A stretch of 36,025 bases of DNA from CAZICM01 sp964537685 (GCA_964537685.1 CAZICM010000081.1:1-36025), one strand, 5' to 3'. Positions 1 to 8,431 are shown, counted from the first letter of the stretch. The notes: generated by a model not told the origin, from the letters alone. Made by a program: numbers and translations.

Positions 1-439
1 CATCGTCCCGAACCGGATCGATCTCTCCATCATCCGCTAAATTCTTCGGGCATCGGGTGATGGACGAAAAGCCGCTCAGCGAAAATCCAAGCCCCAAATA
101 CCCTTCATCGCCCGCGCTCGAATAGGTGACGGAAATGGCTGGCTCCATCCCAGCCCGCCCGGGTGGCACCGCAATCGACACGCTTAGATTGGCCTCACCA
201 ACACTGGACACCGAGAACGAGAAATGGCTGGCACCTCCCTCGGCCGTCGCTCCATTCGCTGCCTCTGGCAGTGCTTTCGTATCATCCAGCTTTGGGCATC
301 CTATGAAAAGATCGCCCTCGGGCAGCGGCACCTGACCTACAAAAAACGACCCGCCCGCATCGCTGCACGCGCCGAGCACCACCAGCAACAAAAGCGTTGC
401 CCACACGAAAACAAAACGTATTCGCGCCGCGATGACCAT
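1..439 (-). CDS. SpvB/Tc-toxin-like lipoprotein, N-terminal part (runs off left edge)
   Basis: Reading leftwards from ATG at 439, the frame stays open to the window edge, giving 146 residues of a longer protein. The N-terminus has a basic residue pair, a hydrophobic stretch and a lipobox (LVVLGAC, Cys at about residue 25), so it is probably an exported lipoprotein. Residues about 70-130 resemble the N-terminal region of SpvB / Tc-toxin subunit B / RHS-type proteins: a PPGRAGMEPAISVTYSS segment, then GYLGLGFSLSGFSSITR, as in the family pattern PGRGG-PxLSLxYxS...GxGWxL-xxI-R. An AGG lies five bases before this ATG; an in-frame GTG at 445 is the alternative start. The rest of the protein, including any RHS repeats or toxin domain, lies outside the window. 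The family call is by recognition of the motif only. Confidence 0.72.
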   Translation of the reverse strand, partial: MVIAARIRFVFVWATLLLLVVLGACSDAGGSFFVGQVPLPEGDLFIGCPKLDDTKALPEAANGATAEGGASHFSFSVSSVGEANLSVSIAVPPGRAGMEPAISVTYSSAGDEGYLGLGFSLSGFSSITRCPKNLADDGEIDPVRDD

Positions 440-533
440 GGCCACCTGCCTTCGCAACGGCCAGCGGCGAGTGTCACCCGCTTTGGGGATTGGATGCAAT
501 CGCGGACACCTTCCGCCGGCTCCGAATCCCAAG

Positions 534-834
534 CCCAAACGCTCATCTTGTCCCTTGCCAACCCCGCGTGCACCGAGATGTGCGCTGATCTGGGTGAATA
601 CTCTCCCCGTATGGATATGGATGAGCGTCGATCTGGGTGTCCACTGCGGGTGTTGCCAGCCAGATGAGCGCTGATCTGGTGCTCTGCGCCGGGCGTGTGC
701 GCATGGATGAACGCTCATTTGTGTGCATGCGGCGGGTGTGCGGGGATGGATGTGCGTCGATCTACATGCTTGCGGCGTCGGCAAGGACATGGATAAGCGT
801 TGGCCTTTGGCTTGTGGCCGATGTGCCCCCCTAC
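534..834. repeat. 43-bp imperfect tandem repeat array, seven units
   Basis: This fills most of the gene-free stretch between 440 and 830. The core (GATG-w-GCGyyGATCTGGGTG on the plus strand) begins at 577, 620, 663, 706, 749 and 792, always exactly 43 bases apart. A degenerate copy starts at 534 (the AACGCTCAT portion is kept). Downstream of the core several units share a TGCGGCGGGTGTGCG-like half and end in ATG. 43 is not a multiple of three, and the units diverge from each other without separate spacers, so this is neither coding nor a CRISPR. The last unit touches the 3' end of the gene ending at 831. Function is unknown. Confidence 0.8.
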
Positions 835-1595
835 GCCGATGCCGCCCTCACGCCCTCCGCCCCCTTCGCTTCCGGCTTTTTCCTCATCACAAACCACAAA
901 ATCAACAGCGCGCCTATCAGCGGCCCTATTCCAAGGGCCAGCTTGCTCCCCAAGGGCATCGCTATCGCCCTGTCCGGCCCTGCTACGCTCTCTATCTCCA
1001 GCTCCAATCCTTGGGGCCCTATCGATAGTTTATTGATCGCTAAACCGCTCTGCTCTCCGCCCGTCCATATTTGCCGCGTGTCTTGGATGTCTCGCTCGCC
1101 ATCCGGGCATTTTAGTTTGCCTTTTACGTCTTCCACCGTTATCGATGCAGGGCCTATTTCTTTTCCCGTGATAAATCCTTCGCCCACCATCATCGATGTA
1201 TTGGGGTCTTTACGCTCGACTTTTATCGTCCGGCTCGGCCCCGCCCATACCAATTCGCATACCTTGCTTTCGCATTCCGGAAAACCATTGAGCTTGCCTT
1301 GAAAGGTTCCATTGCCGCCTCCCATTAACACATGCGCCGTCAGGAGTTCCCCGTCCGCCTTATAGCTGATTTGATATGGCGCTCCCGCCGGATGTTCGCC
1401 AATCGGATCGAGGCGTTGAGGTTCGCTAAAGTCCAGGTTGTGCTTTCCTGTCGTGCCAATCTGGGCGCCAACCAGGATGACCCGCTTGGCATGGCCCTGT
1501 TCATACAAAGACCGGTTGAGCAAGATGGCCGCGCCTTGGCCGCGAAGATGGAGCGCTCCGGCTGTGCCTTGAAATGTGCAGGTTTGGTTGGTCAT
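831..1595 (-). CDS. Hypothetical tail-anchored membrane protein
   Basis: The 254-residue product starts at MTNQTCTFQG. The frame is open further upstream, but the extra 36 codons run into the 3' end of the gene in front, and a purine-rich GCGGAAAAC precedes the ATG at 1595, so I prefer this start. There is no signal peptide. A soluble, mostly beta-looking body carries scattered Cys residues (Cys6 and a Cys pair in the PECESKVCEL segment). One strongly hydrophobic segment lies near residues 219-242 (LALGIGPLIGALLILWFVM), followed by a basic KK tail, as in a C-terminal membrane anchor. It is the last of three minus-strand genes, about 70 bases behind the glycosyltransferase. I do not recognise the family. 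Confidence 0.7.
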   Translation of the reverse strand: MTNQTCTFQGTAGALHLRGQGAAILLNRSLYEQGHAKRVILVGAQIGTTGKHNLDFSEPQRLDPIGEHPAGAPYQISYKADGELLTAHVLMGGGNGTFQGKLNGFPECESKVCELVWAGPSRTIKVERKDPNTSMMVGEGFITGKEIGPASITVEDVKGKLKCPDGERDIQDTRQIWTGGEQSGLAINKLSIGPQGLELEIESVAGPDRAIAMPLGSKLALGIGPLIGALLILWFVMRKKPEAKGAEGVRAASA

Positions 1596-1665
1596 GTTTT
1601 CCGCGCGCTGTTTAGGTGATGTGAAGGTGGATGTAAACGATAAAATGCGGCGCCGGGTTGTTTCT

Positions 1666-4401
1666 TTAGGTTCTAGGGAGGGTGAGGGTGCGATAGCGTT
1701 CAATCATGAGGTCCACGCTAAAGTGCGTTTTGGCCCGTTCATAGGCGGCTTGGCCCAGGCGCTCCCGTAGCTTGGCGTCCCGCGCGCTTTGAATCATGGC
1801 CTCGGCTAGGGCGGCGCTGTCCCCTCGGTGGACCAAGAGGCCCGAGCGATGGGTTTCTATCTGTTCGCGTACGCCTCCATGATCGGTGGCGATGATGGGA
1901 AGGCCCTGGGCCATGGCTTCCAAGGATGCATTGGGACAGCCGGCCGGTTCGGAAATCATGACGAATAAATCGAGTTCATTTAAAAAGGTTTGGGATTCGG
2001 CTTCGCCCATCCAGCGCACGGGTAAATGAGAGGCGCGCTCGCGAAGGCGCCGGGCATAGTCTTCTTCGCCCAATTCCGGCGAGCCTCCAATGCGGAGTTC
2101 CCAGGCGGGCATCGAGGGATGTGCCTGTTCGGCGGCGTCGAGAAGCTGTTCTAGTTTTTTATCGGGCGAAATGCGGGCGAGCGTTCCGGCGATCAAGGGT
2201 TCTTCGCGGCTTTTGCGCCGGAGGCGCGTTGGACATTCGGCAGGGATGGGCAGGCCATTGGGGATGACGGAAACAGGCGTGCCTAGAAGCTGTTCGGCTC
2301 TTTGGGCTTCGCCTTGATATTTAACGACCGCGCCCGCGAGAAGCCGGCCATAGTCCTTGGGCTGGAGATAGGGAAGGGCGGTGCGGGGTCTTTGGAAATA
2401 GCGCTCCAGCGAGGCGAAGTACATCTCGCCGGGGCTGATATCGAAGATGGATAGGCCGAGAAGCATATCGGCGAGAAGGATTTTATGTTCGGGAATGACA
2501 TTCCAAAAGAGAAGGGCGGAAGGGGGAGATTCATCGATCCAGGCGGCAATGGCGCGGGCGCTGAGCAATGGATCGTGATCTTCGGCTCTGGGCGCGGCAA
2601 AGACGGGGATTCCATGGCGTTCGAGGGAGGCGCGGCCGGGGGTGGGGAACTGAGGCTGTTCTTGAAGGACGGCGGCTTTGACGGCGATGCCTTGGGCATG
2701 GAGGCCGATAAGGAGTCTTCGGGCGCTGGTTTGGGCGCCGCCGGTGCTGAAATTGTTGGTGATAAGGGTAAGAGAGGGGCGTGGGCTGGACGAAGAGCCG
2801 CGTTTGCTTCGAAGGATGCGTTTGTAGAGCAGGGCGTGGCGTTCGCCGAGTTTTGAAGGATGAAAGTCGGGGGCGAGGGATGGTGATTGAGGGGTGCGGG
2901 AAGGGAGCTGGAGCTGTTCCCGGACGCGCTGTGCAACATGGGAGATAGGTTTATCCTGAGGGACGACGCTGACCCGGTTTGGATGTTTTTGAGCCAATTC
3001 AAGGGTGCCACCCACTTCCCGGACGACGAGGGGAAGGCCAAAGGAGAGGGCTTCTAAAAAGGCCATGCTCAATCCTTCGTATGCGCTTTGGGATATCAAT
3101 AGGTCGGCTGCCGCATAAAAGCGTTCGAGCCGGTGTTCCGAGCCGGTTTCAATGATTTGGCGAGAGACGCCCAAGGCTTGGGCTTTGTCGCGGAGTTCTT
3201 GGGAGATGCCCGCGGCTTGAGCGTTTTTTTGGTTTTCGCCGACGATAAGGGCATATACGGGAGGGCCGTTTTGGTTGAGTTCGGCGAGCAGTTCGGGAAT
3301 GTCGGGGAGCCTTTTTTGGGGGCGGTAATTGGCGACCGATAAGAGCAGCGGGGCGCCGCTGGGAATGCCGTACTGAGCGCGGATTCCGGCGCGGATGGGC
3401 TCTTTGTCGAGCTGGGTGGAGGCGGAGGGTTCGACGGCATTCCAGACGGTGCGAATCCAGTGGCCGGAGGAAAATGTGCTTCGGGCATCTTGTTCTACTT
3501 GAAGGGAGCAGCTTATCCACAGCGCGCAGGCTTGGGGGGATAGGGCGCTCATACCTTGAGGCCAGCCCATTTTTTCATTGTGGAGGGTGTGGACGATCAA
3601 AGCGGGGGTGTGGGTGGATAGGGCCGAGAGTTCTTCGCCTTCCAAGAGATGGGTGTGAAGGATATCGGCTCCAAAATCGCGGGCGAGGCTAATTAAGGCT
3701 TGAAAGCGTTCGTTGCGGTTGGAGCCGTGCTGGGAGAGAAAGATGGTGGAGGGTGGGGCATCAAAGCTATCGCGCGAGGCTTTATCGAGGACGCATAGCA
3801 AGCTGTCGATGCCTTGGTGCTGGAGTTGTTGATGGAGATACAAGGCGAGTTGTTCGGCGCCTCCCCGGTGCAGGGTGGTGATGATTTGCATGATTCTGGG
3901 GCGGTCGCCGTTGCGGACATCGAGTTCGTGGGCGCGGATGGCGCGGAAGCGCTTGGTTTTTATGAGGTCCATCAGCGCTTGTTCGAGGGTATGGCCATAT
4001 TTCATGGCGCTGTAGAGCTGGGCGGGCTGGTCTACCCATAGGCTGTCGATGGAGACGGCGAGCCGGGATGGCCAGCGTTTGAGATCGCCTCCTGTTTTGG
4101 CGAGCAGGGTATCGAAGCCGCCTTCGAGGGTTTCGTCGCCAAAGCGGCGGGTTGCGCCCAAGGCCAAGAGAGGTTTTTGGGTATGGCTCGGTGGGGGCGG
4201 GGCTTGAAAGGCAATGGGAAAGGCGCCTGCGCGGAGCAGCCATAGGGGTTCGCGGGCCGAGTCGAGAACGGCGAGGAGTTCGGCGGTGTTTTTGGTGTGA
4301 ATCGGATGGAGATTGGGTTGTTGGAGGCAGGATAGGGCGCGGAGGGTGCGCTGGGTCCTAAAGCTTTGGGCTGGAGCGCCGAAGACCAGGGCGAGGGGCA
4401 T
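1666..4401 (-). CDS. Tandem GT4-type glycosyltransferase (two GT-B modules)
   Basis: The 911-residue protein contains two family-4 glycosyltransferase modules after about 165 residues of unassigned N-terminal sequence. Module one opens at about residue 170 with MQIITTLHRGGAEQLAL, the GG acceptor-side loop. It has ANYRPQKRL and an EX7E motif (EGLSMAFLE) followed by FGLPLVVREVGG. Module two opens near residue 545 with ITNNFSTGGAQTSARRLL and has PNGLPIP, GTLARISPDKKLEQLLDA and PNASLEAMAQGLPIIATDHGG. In module two the first Glu of EX7E is replaced by Ala (AGCPNASLE), with another Glu two residues earlier, so its activity may differ. The family transfers sugars from nucleotide-sugar donors; the acceptor cannot be told from sequence. 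It begins 11 bases after the preceding gene, which implies cotranscription. Confidence 0.88.
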   Translation of the reverse strand: MPLALVFGAPAQSFRTQRTLRALSCLQQPNLHPIHTKNTAELLAVLDSAREPLWLLRAGAFPIAFQAPPPPSHTQKPLLALGATRRFGDETLEGGFDTLLAKTGGDLKRWPSRLAVSIDSLWVDQPAQLYSAMKYGHTLEQALMDLIKTKRFRAIRAHELDVRNGDRPRIMQIITTLHRGGAEQLALYLHQQLQHQGIDSLLCVLDKASRDSFDAPPSTIFLSQHGSNRNERFQALISLARDFGADILHTHLLEGEELSALSTHTPALIVHTLHNEKMGWPQGMSALSPQACALWISCSLQVEQDARSTFSSGHWIRTVWNAVEPSASTQLDKEPIRAGIRAQYGIPSGAPLLLSVANYRPQKRLPDIPELLAELNQNGPPVYALIVGENQKNAQAAGISQELRDKAQALGVSRQIIETGSEHRLERFYAAADLLISQSAYEGLSMAFLEALSFGLPLVVREVGGTLELAQKHPNRVSVVPQDKPISHVAQRVREQLQLPSRTPQSPSLAPDFHPSKLGERHALLYKRILRSKRGSSSSPRPSLTLITNNFSTGGAQTSARRLLIGLHAQGIAVKAAVLQEQPQFPTPGRASLERHGIPVFAAPRAEDHDPLLSARAIAAWIDESPPSALLFWNVIPEHKILLADMLLGLSIFDISPGEMYFASLERYFQRPRTALPYLQPKDYGRLLAGAVVKYQGEAQRAEQLLGTPVSVIPNGLPIPAECPTRLRRKSREEPLIAGTLARISPDKKLEQLLDAAEQAHPSMPAWELRIGGSPELGEEDYARRLRERASHLPVRWMGEAESQTFLNELDLFVMISEPAGCPNASLEAMAQGLPIIATDHGGVREQIETHRSGLLVHRGDSAALAEAMIQSARDAKLRERLGQAAYERAKTHFSVDLMIERYRTLTLPRT

Positions 4402-4412
4402 GAAGATATAGG

Positions 4413-5930
4413 CTAATAGGCGCGCGGATTGCCGAAAAATGATGATGTGTTGGAGCTGTTGTAGGACGAGGGGCCGTAGTCGTCGCTATCGCGGTCATGG
4501 TGGGCGTGGGAGCGGGAACTGGAACTGGGTTGGGCCGATGGAGTCCAGCCTTCGCCGGGGCGTATGACGTTATGAAGGTGGATATTGCTGGGCAATCCGC
4601 CGGTGTAGACAAAGACGCGATTGCCAAAGATAATGGCGCTTTGTTGAATGCGGCGGCCGGCGACGATGCAGGAGTAGCCGACGCTGGTGCCATTGGGATA
4701 ATCGGGGGCTTGAATCCAGAAGCCGTCGGTTTGGGGGTAGTAGGTCATTCCTGGGGGGCCGGATGTTTGAGATGTGTTCCAGCTTTGGCCATTCCAGTTG
4801 ACTTGGTTGGGAGTGCCGCTGCCTTTGCCCATGGATTTGCGGATGAGTTTGATGAAGAAGTAGATAACAAGCCCGATGATGCCCAGGGGAAGGACGAGGA
4901 TAATAAAGAGGCCGACCAGCAGTTCGGTGATTCCGCCCGATGACTTGGATGTGCCGGGGGATGTGGAGGATGGGGGAGTGCCTGGGGTGGCGGGTGGAGG
5001 GGAGAAGGTGGGGGCCTGTTGGGCGGCGGTGGCGCCGATATCCCAAGCGACGCGGAAACCGTTATCGGCATTGCGGCTGCCGGGTGTGTTGCGGTAGCGG
5101 GCCGCGGAACGGCCCCGGTGGGGATCTTTGAGATAAGAGCCGCCCCGGAGTACATTGCGCGCGGGTTCGCCGGCTGGAGGGACGGTATTTTTGGGGTCGC
5201 TGATATCGCCCGATGGATATGGAGCATAGATATCCGAGCACCATTGATAGATATTGCCGGACATATCGTAGAGGCCAAAGAGATTGGGCTGTTTTTTCCC
5301 TACGGAATGGGTGCCCTTGCCTTCGCTGTTGGATTTAAACCAGCCAATCTGATAGGCGTTTGCATCGTTGGCGCCCGAGTACCATGGGGTTTGGGTATTG
5401 GCCCGGGCGGCGTATTCAAATTCGGCCTCGGTGGGAAGGCGAAGGCGGTGGCCTGTTTTTTTCGAGGCCCAATCCATGAAGGCTTCGGCGTCGCCGACGG
5501 TGATAATGACCGCGGGATGATCGCCTTCTTGAGCGAAACCAGGGTTTTTCCAGTTGTATTCGGGTTTTTGGACGAGTCCTGTTCCATCGAAGCCAAAGCC
5601 GCCGCTCTTGCCTTTTTCGGCTTCGGTGCGGTGTCCGGTATCGCTGACAAAGCGCTGGAATTGATCGCGTGTGATAGGGAATTTTCCGATATAAAAATCT
5701 TTGGTCAGCGTGACTTTGCGCTGGGCTTCGTCGGCTTCGCGGCCAGGTTCGGAGGCGGGCGAGCCTTGTACAAATGAGCCTTTGGGAATGAGTTTGAGGA
5801 CGAGAGGCTGTCCTCCCAAATCGAGGCTGAGTTCGGGTGTTTGTCCTTGGGCGTTCGCGCTGTTGGCGCTGAGCAGCAGGGCAAGCGATGCCGGAGCCGC
5901 AATCGAAATAAGCAGGGGCCGCGCGCGCAT
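4413..5930 (-). CDS. Secreted/membrane FGE-sulfatase-fold (SUMF1-like) protein, likely non-catalytic
   Basis: A formylglycine-generating-enzyme fold (FGE-sulfatase/SUMF1 family) occupies roughly residues 45-300. Recognisable stretches are IPKGSFVQGS, LRLPTEAEFEYAAR (about 165-178), GLYDMSGNIYQWC (about 219-231), LRGGSY (about 261-266) and NADNGFRVAWD. The two active-site cysteines of true FGE, which follow GGSY, are Lys and Gly here, so Ser/Cys-to-formylglycine conversion is unlikely. A signal peptide precedes it (MRARPLL...SANSANA). After a Pro/Thr/Ser linker comes a transmembrane segment (about 334-361) and a C-terminal domain of about 140 residues with Tyr/Trp/Pro-rich sequence, ending in a Ser-rich tail. 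I chose ATG 5930 because it gives a clean signal peptide. In-frame ATGs at 5966 and 5987 are possible, and none has a clear ribosome binding site. Confidence 0.85.
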   Translation of the reverse strand: MRARPLLISIAAPASLALLLSANSANAQGQTPELSLDLGGQPLVLKLIPKGSFVQGSPASEPGREADEAQRKVTLTKDFYIGKFPITRDQFQRFVSDTGHRTEAEKGKSGGFGFDGTGLVQKPEYNWKNPGFAQEGDHPAVIITVGDAEAFMDWASKKTGHRLRLPTEAEFEYAARANTQTPWYSGANDANAYQIGWFKSNSEGKGTHSVGKKQPNLFGLYDMSGNIYQWCSDIYAPYPSGDISDPKNTVPPAGEPARNVLRGGSYLKDPHRGRSAARYRNTPGSRNADNGFRVAWDIGATAAQQAPTFSPPPATPGTPPSSTSPGTSKSSGGITELLVGLFIILVLPLGIIGLVIYFFIKLIRKSMGKGSGTPNQVNWNGQSWNTSQTSGPPGMTYYPQTDGFWIQAPDYPNGTSVGYSCIVAGRRIQQSAIIFGNRVFVYTGGLPSNIHLHNVIRPGEGWTPSAQPSSSSRSHAHHDRDSDDYGPSSYNSSNTSSFFGNPRAY

Positions 5931-6048
5931 CGGGCGATGGTGCGTGAAAGAAGAGGTCGTCCGCATGTCGAAGCGAAGGTACATCATGCGGCGGGTCTCG
6001 GGCTAGTTTTGTTGATCGGCGAAGGCCAGATTTTGATATACAGCGGGT

Positions 6049-6816
6049 ATGCTTCGAGCTGGGTTGCGCTGTGCTTCTGTTCTTGCTTTCGCTGCGTTCT
6101 TATGTCCGGGAAAGGCTTGGGCCGATGCGCCTGAGCCCGAGGCTCAGCCTCCCGCCGACGAGCCGCTTCCTTCGCTGCCGCCTGCGTCGTCGTCGCCGGA
6201 GCCTTTGCCTTCCGCGCCGCCTCCTCCCGCGCTGCCTCCGCCTCCGCCGCCCGCGGAGGATGGCCCGGAACCAGAGGCCGACGAGAGCGATGAGGCCGAT
6301 CCGGGACCTGCCTTGCCCGCGAAGAAACCCAAGAAAAAGAAGGGGAAACCTGTTCTCTTCGATCTGGGCGTGGGCACCTATGTGCCGCTGATGATGGGTA
6401 TTTCGGGCACGCTGCAAATACCCTATCGGATTGTGCTTCAGGCCGAGCTTGGTTTTATGCCGAGGGCCTACACCAGCATGATCAACAATATTCTGGTGGG
6501 TGTTTCGGCCTATGATGAGACGACGGCTTCGATTATCGATGCGGCGCTGGGCAATTCGATGGTGGTGAGGCTGTCGGCGGGCGTAAAGCCTTTTCGGAAG
6601 GCGGGTTTAGAGATTTTCGCGGGCTATACCTTGGCTGCGCTGGGCGGGGGGCTCTCCGGCGCCGAGGCGCTGGAAGCGGTGACGGGAAAGGATTTGCCCG
6701 ATGATTTAGGTCAGGAGATTCCTATGCATACGGTGCTTCACAGCTTGCATGTGGGTGTGGGATGGCGCGCACCAGGCCGGGGCAGCAGGCGCTCGATCAA
6801 GTCAATACGGGTGTGA
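6049..6816 (+). CDS. Probable outer-membrane protein with Pro-rich linker (3' end apparently frameshifted)
   Basis: The 255-residue product has a signal peptide (MLRAGLRC...GKAWA, cleavage before DA). A long Pro/Glu/Ala/Ser linker (about residues 26-90) and a Lys patch (KKPKKKKGK) follow. The rest has alternating hydrophobic strands typical of small beta-barrel outer-membrane proteins (LFDLGVGTYVPLMMGISGT, RIVLQAELGFMPRAY, VVRLSAGVKPF, LEIFAGYTLAALGGG, LHSLHVGVGWR). The last 18 or so residues, from APGRGSRR onwards, are basic and unlike the rest. Another frame just after 6762 continues with a barrel-like end to a stop at 6894 (see the next entry). It is divergent from the gene starting at 5930. 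No strong ribosome binding site is visible before the ATG at 6049. Confidence 0.75.
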   Translation: MLRAGLRCASVLAFAAFLCPGKAWADAPEPEAQPPADEPLPSLPPASSSPEPLPSAPPPPALPPPPPPAEDGPEPEADESDEADPGPALPAKKPKKKKGKPVLFDLGVGTYVPLMMGISGTLQIPYRIVLQAELGFMPRAYTSMINNILVGVSAYDETTASIIDAALGNSMVVRLSAGVKPFRKAGLEIFAGYTLAALGGGLSGAEALEAVTGKDLPDDLGQEIPMHTVLHSLHVGVGWRAPGRGSRRSIKSIRV

Positions 6817-6894
6817 ATAGCTATTTAAATGGGATTTATACCGATTATGTGAAAGTGCCTTTGATAGGTATTTGGGGCGCGTATCGCTTTTAGC
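6762..6894 (+). other. Out-of-frame continuation of the preceding gene (probable single-base frameshift)
   Basis: One frame away from the end of the gene at 6049-6816, positions 6783-6894 read QQALDQVNTGVNSY then LNGIYTDYVKVPLIGIWGAYRF and stop. This has amphipathic strands and the aromatic last residue typical of outer-membrane barrels. The in-frame ending of the gene has neither. The shift could be repaired by one base around 6765-6783 (GC-rich, GGCCGGGGC). The alternative stop at 6894 lies four bases from the stop of the convergent gene at 6899, matching the tail-to-tail packing of the other convergent pairs. This could be a real mutation, programmed slippage or a base-call error. Confidence 0.55.
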
Positions 6895-6898
6895 GTAT

Positions 6899-8032
6899 TC
6901 AGCGCGAGGGCGCGGTCACGCGGCCAAATTCAAGATCGCCCCATTCAAAGCTGGGTTCGATGCCTTTGAAGAGCCACCAATGGGTGAATTCCGAAGAGGG
7001 CAGGGTATTATAAAAATCGCCGTTTCTAGCATTGGGGCCGGCGATTTCTTTCTCCATAACCATCGAAATATATTGTTCGACGCTGCTTTCCTGGGTATTG
7101 CCGTTCAATACAATCTCGACGCCGACGCGCTGGGCATATTTGCGGACGGCATTGATTCGGGAGCGTTCGGGGGCGTAGTTATCGACGCTCACGCCGTTTT
7201 CGCTGGTCACAAAGACGCCTTCGGGCGTGCGGGCCACCAAGGAATGATTTCCCATGGTATGGCCTGGGGTTTGAATCAAGGCGACGCCATCGCCCAGCAT
7301 TACGTCGTTTTCGAGGAGGATGATTTTATCGGGATCGATACCTTGGACGGCGTTGGGGCAATACCAATCGGCTTGAGAAGGCAATAAACCTGAAACGCTT
7401 TCCCATTCGCGCCGGGTGATAAGGAGTTTTGCATTGGGAAATAGAGGTGTCCGGCCATCGCCGCCCAGCCAGTTGCGCACATCTTGGGTATGCAGGTGGT
7501 CGTAGGATAAATAGTCGATATCTTCGGGGCGGAGTCCAACCTGTTCGAGCCATTCGGTGACGCTCGGGCTTTGAGGCGCGACGAGTTTTTGGGCGAGGGT
7601 TTTGATGATTCCCTGGGGCGAAAAGTCGCCGACTTTGCCCTCCATTTTGGCGAGTTCGCCGGCGCCCAGGCGTTTGAAATAGCGGGTTTCGGCGTTGGCG
7701 AGGACATCGCTGGGCGAGAACAAGAGGGTTTTTAGGCCGGATGCGCTGTTAAATTGAACGATGAAGAGCCGGTTGGTGATATGCAAAACGGGGGATGTTA
7801 AGGGAAGCTGTGTATAGACATTGGCGAAGGCAAAGCGCACAGGATAGGGAATGCGTACCAGTTCGCAGGTTTTATAGAAGCGGACGCTGGGTCCGGAGAG
7901 CAGTTGATCGCGGAACTTTTGGGCTCGTTTGCGGGTTTCTTCGAGGCGCGTCAAAGGTACGCTTGAAGCGCGCGCGCCTTCGAAGGTATCCAATACGAAA
8001 ATGCCTTGTTCGATAGCGTTGGATGTAGACAT
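6899..8032 (-). CDS. Metallo-beta-lactamase-fold protein with altered metal motif
   Basis: The 377-residue cytosolic-looking protein has the layout of a metallo-beta-lactamase-fold hydrolase. The usual HxHxDH signature is present only in degenerate form, as DHLHTQD at residues 178-184 (His179 and His181 kept, the following Asp-His replaced by Gln-Asp). A later metal-ligand motif, TPGHTMGNHS, is clear (His258). Residues 1-150 form an additional N-terminal region that I cannot assign. The gene is third in a tight minus-strand set, three bases after a PAAR-like gene, which suggests a role linked to T6SS cargo or its handling. The substrate is unknown; one-metal or inactive forms are both possible. 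Confidence 0.8.
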   Translation of the reverse strand: MSTSNAIEQGIFVLDTFEGARASSVPLTRLEETRKRAQKFRDQLLSGPSVRFYKTCELVRIPYPVRFAFANVYTQLPLTSPVLHITNRLFIVQFNSASGLKTLLFSPSDVLANAETRYFKRLGAGELAKMEGKVGDFSPQGIIKTLAQKLVAPQSPSVTEWLEQVGLRPEDIDYLSYDHLHTQDVRNWLGGDGRTPLFPNAKLLITRREWESVSGLLPSQADWYCPNAVQGIDPDKIILLENDVMLGDGVALIQTPGHTMGNHSLVARTPEGVFVTSENGVSVDNYAPERSRINAVRKYAQRVGVEIVLNGNTQESSVEQYISMVMEKEIAGPNARNGDFYNTLPSSEFTHWWLFKGIEPSFEWGDLEFGRVTAPSR

Positions 8033-8035
8033 GAT

Positions 8036-8431
8036 TTAATCCCCGATCAGCACGGTTCCCGAGGCGATGACCGTTCCTACCGGTGCATCCTGGGGATCGT
8101 TGCAGGTTATGGCTGGATCGCCCATGCGGGCCGCGGCTTTATCTTCTAAAAAAACCGAGCCGCTTCCTTGATGGACGGAGCCTTCGTTGGAAGGCGGTTT
8201 TTGAAATGGGCCTCCCGCTGGGATATGCGCGGGCGAGTTATTGGCTTTGCTGCCTTTTATGGCGGCCGCTTTATCTTCAATCATCACGGATGAACAAAGT
8301 TCGCCCGAAAGCTGGCCTGAAAAAGGCGTGGGCGTGGGGGTGGGCACGGGGCCGCCCGGCGATGAAACCATTACAATATGGGTATCGGTGGCAGTGATTT
8401 GATCGCCTTGTTTTGCGGCTGGTTTGCTCAT
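8036..8431 (-). CDS. PAAR-like (DUF4150-type) T6SS spike-tip protein, copy A
   Basis: The 131-residue protein has the small, glycine-rich, beta-repetitive make-up of PAAR-like spike-tip proteins. It starts MSKPAAKQGD, has SPGGPVPTPTPTPF near residues 24-37 and GGPFQKPPSN near 73-82, and ends DPQDAPVGTVIASGTVLIGD. By hand it matches the protein encoded at 12112-12507 at 89 of 131 positions with no gap. PAAR proteins cap the VgrG trimer and recruit effectors; a VgrG gene lies 11 kb away. It sits between a small membrane-protein gene (15 bases upstream) and the metallo-beta-lactamase-fold gene (3 bases downstream), so all three are probably one transcript. Confidence 0.85.
   Translation of the reverse strand: MSKPAAKQGDQITATDTHIVMVSSPGGPVPTPTPTPFSGQLSGELCSSVMIEDKAAAIKGSKANNSPAHIPAGGPFQKPPSNEGSVHQGSGSVFLEDKAAARMGDPAITCNDPQDAPVGTVIASGTVLIGD

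Noticed and set aside
534..834. CRISPR array
   Set aside because: The units are contiguous and all diverged; no constant repeat alternates with unique spacers and no cas genes are present.
637..1302. 221-codon plus-strand frame over the repeat array and the gene at 831-1595
   Set aside because: Its first part is the non-coding 43-base array and the rest is the mirror of a better-supported minus-strand gene.
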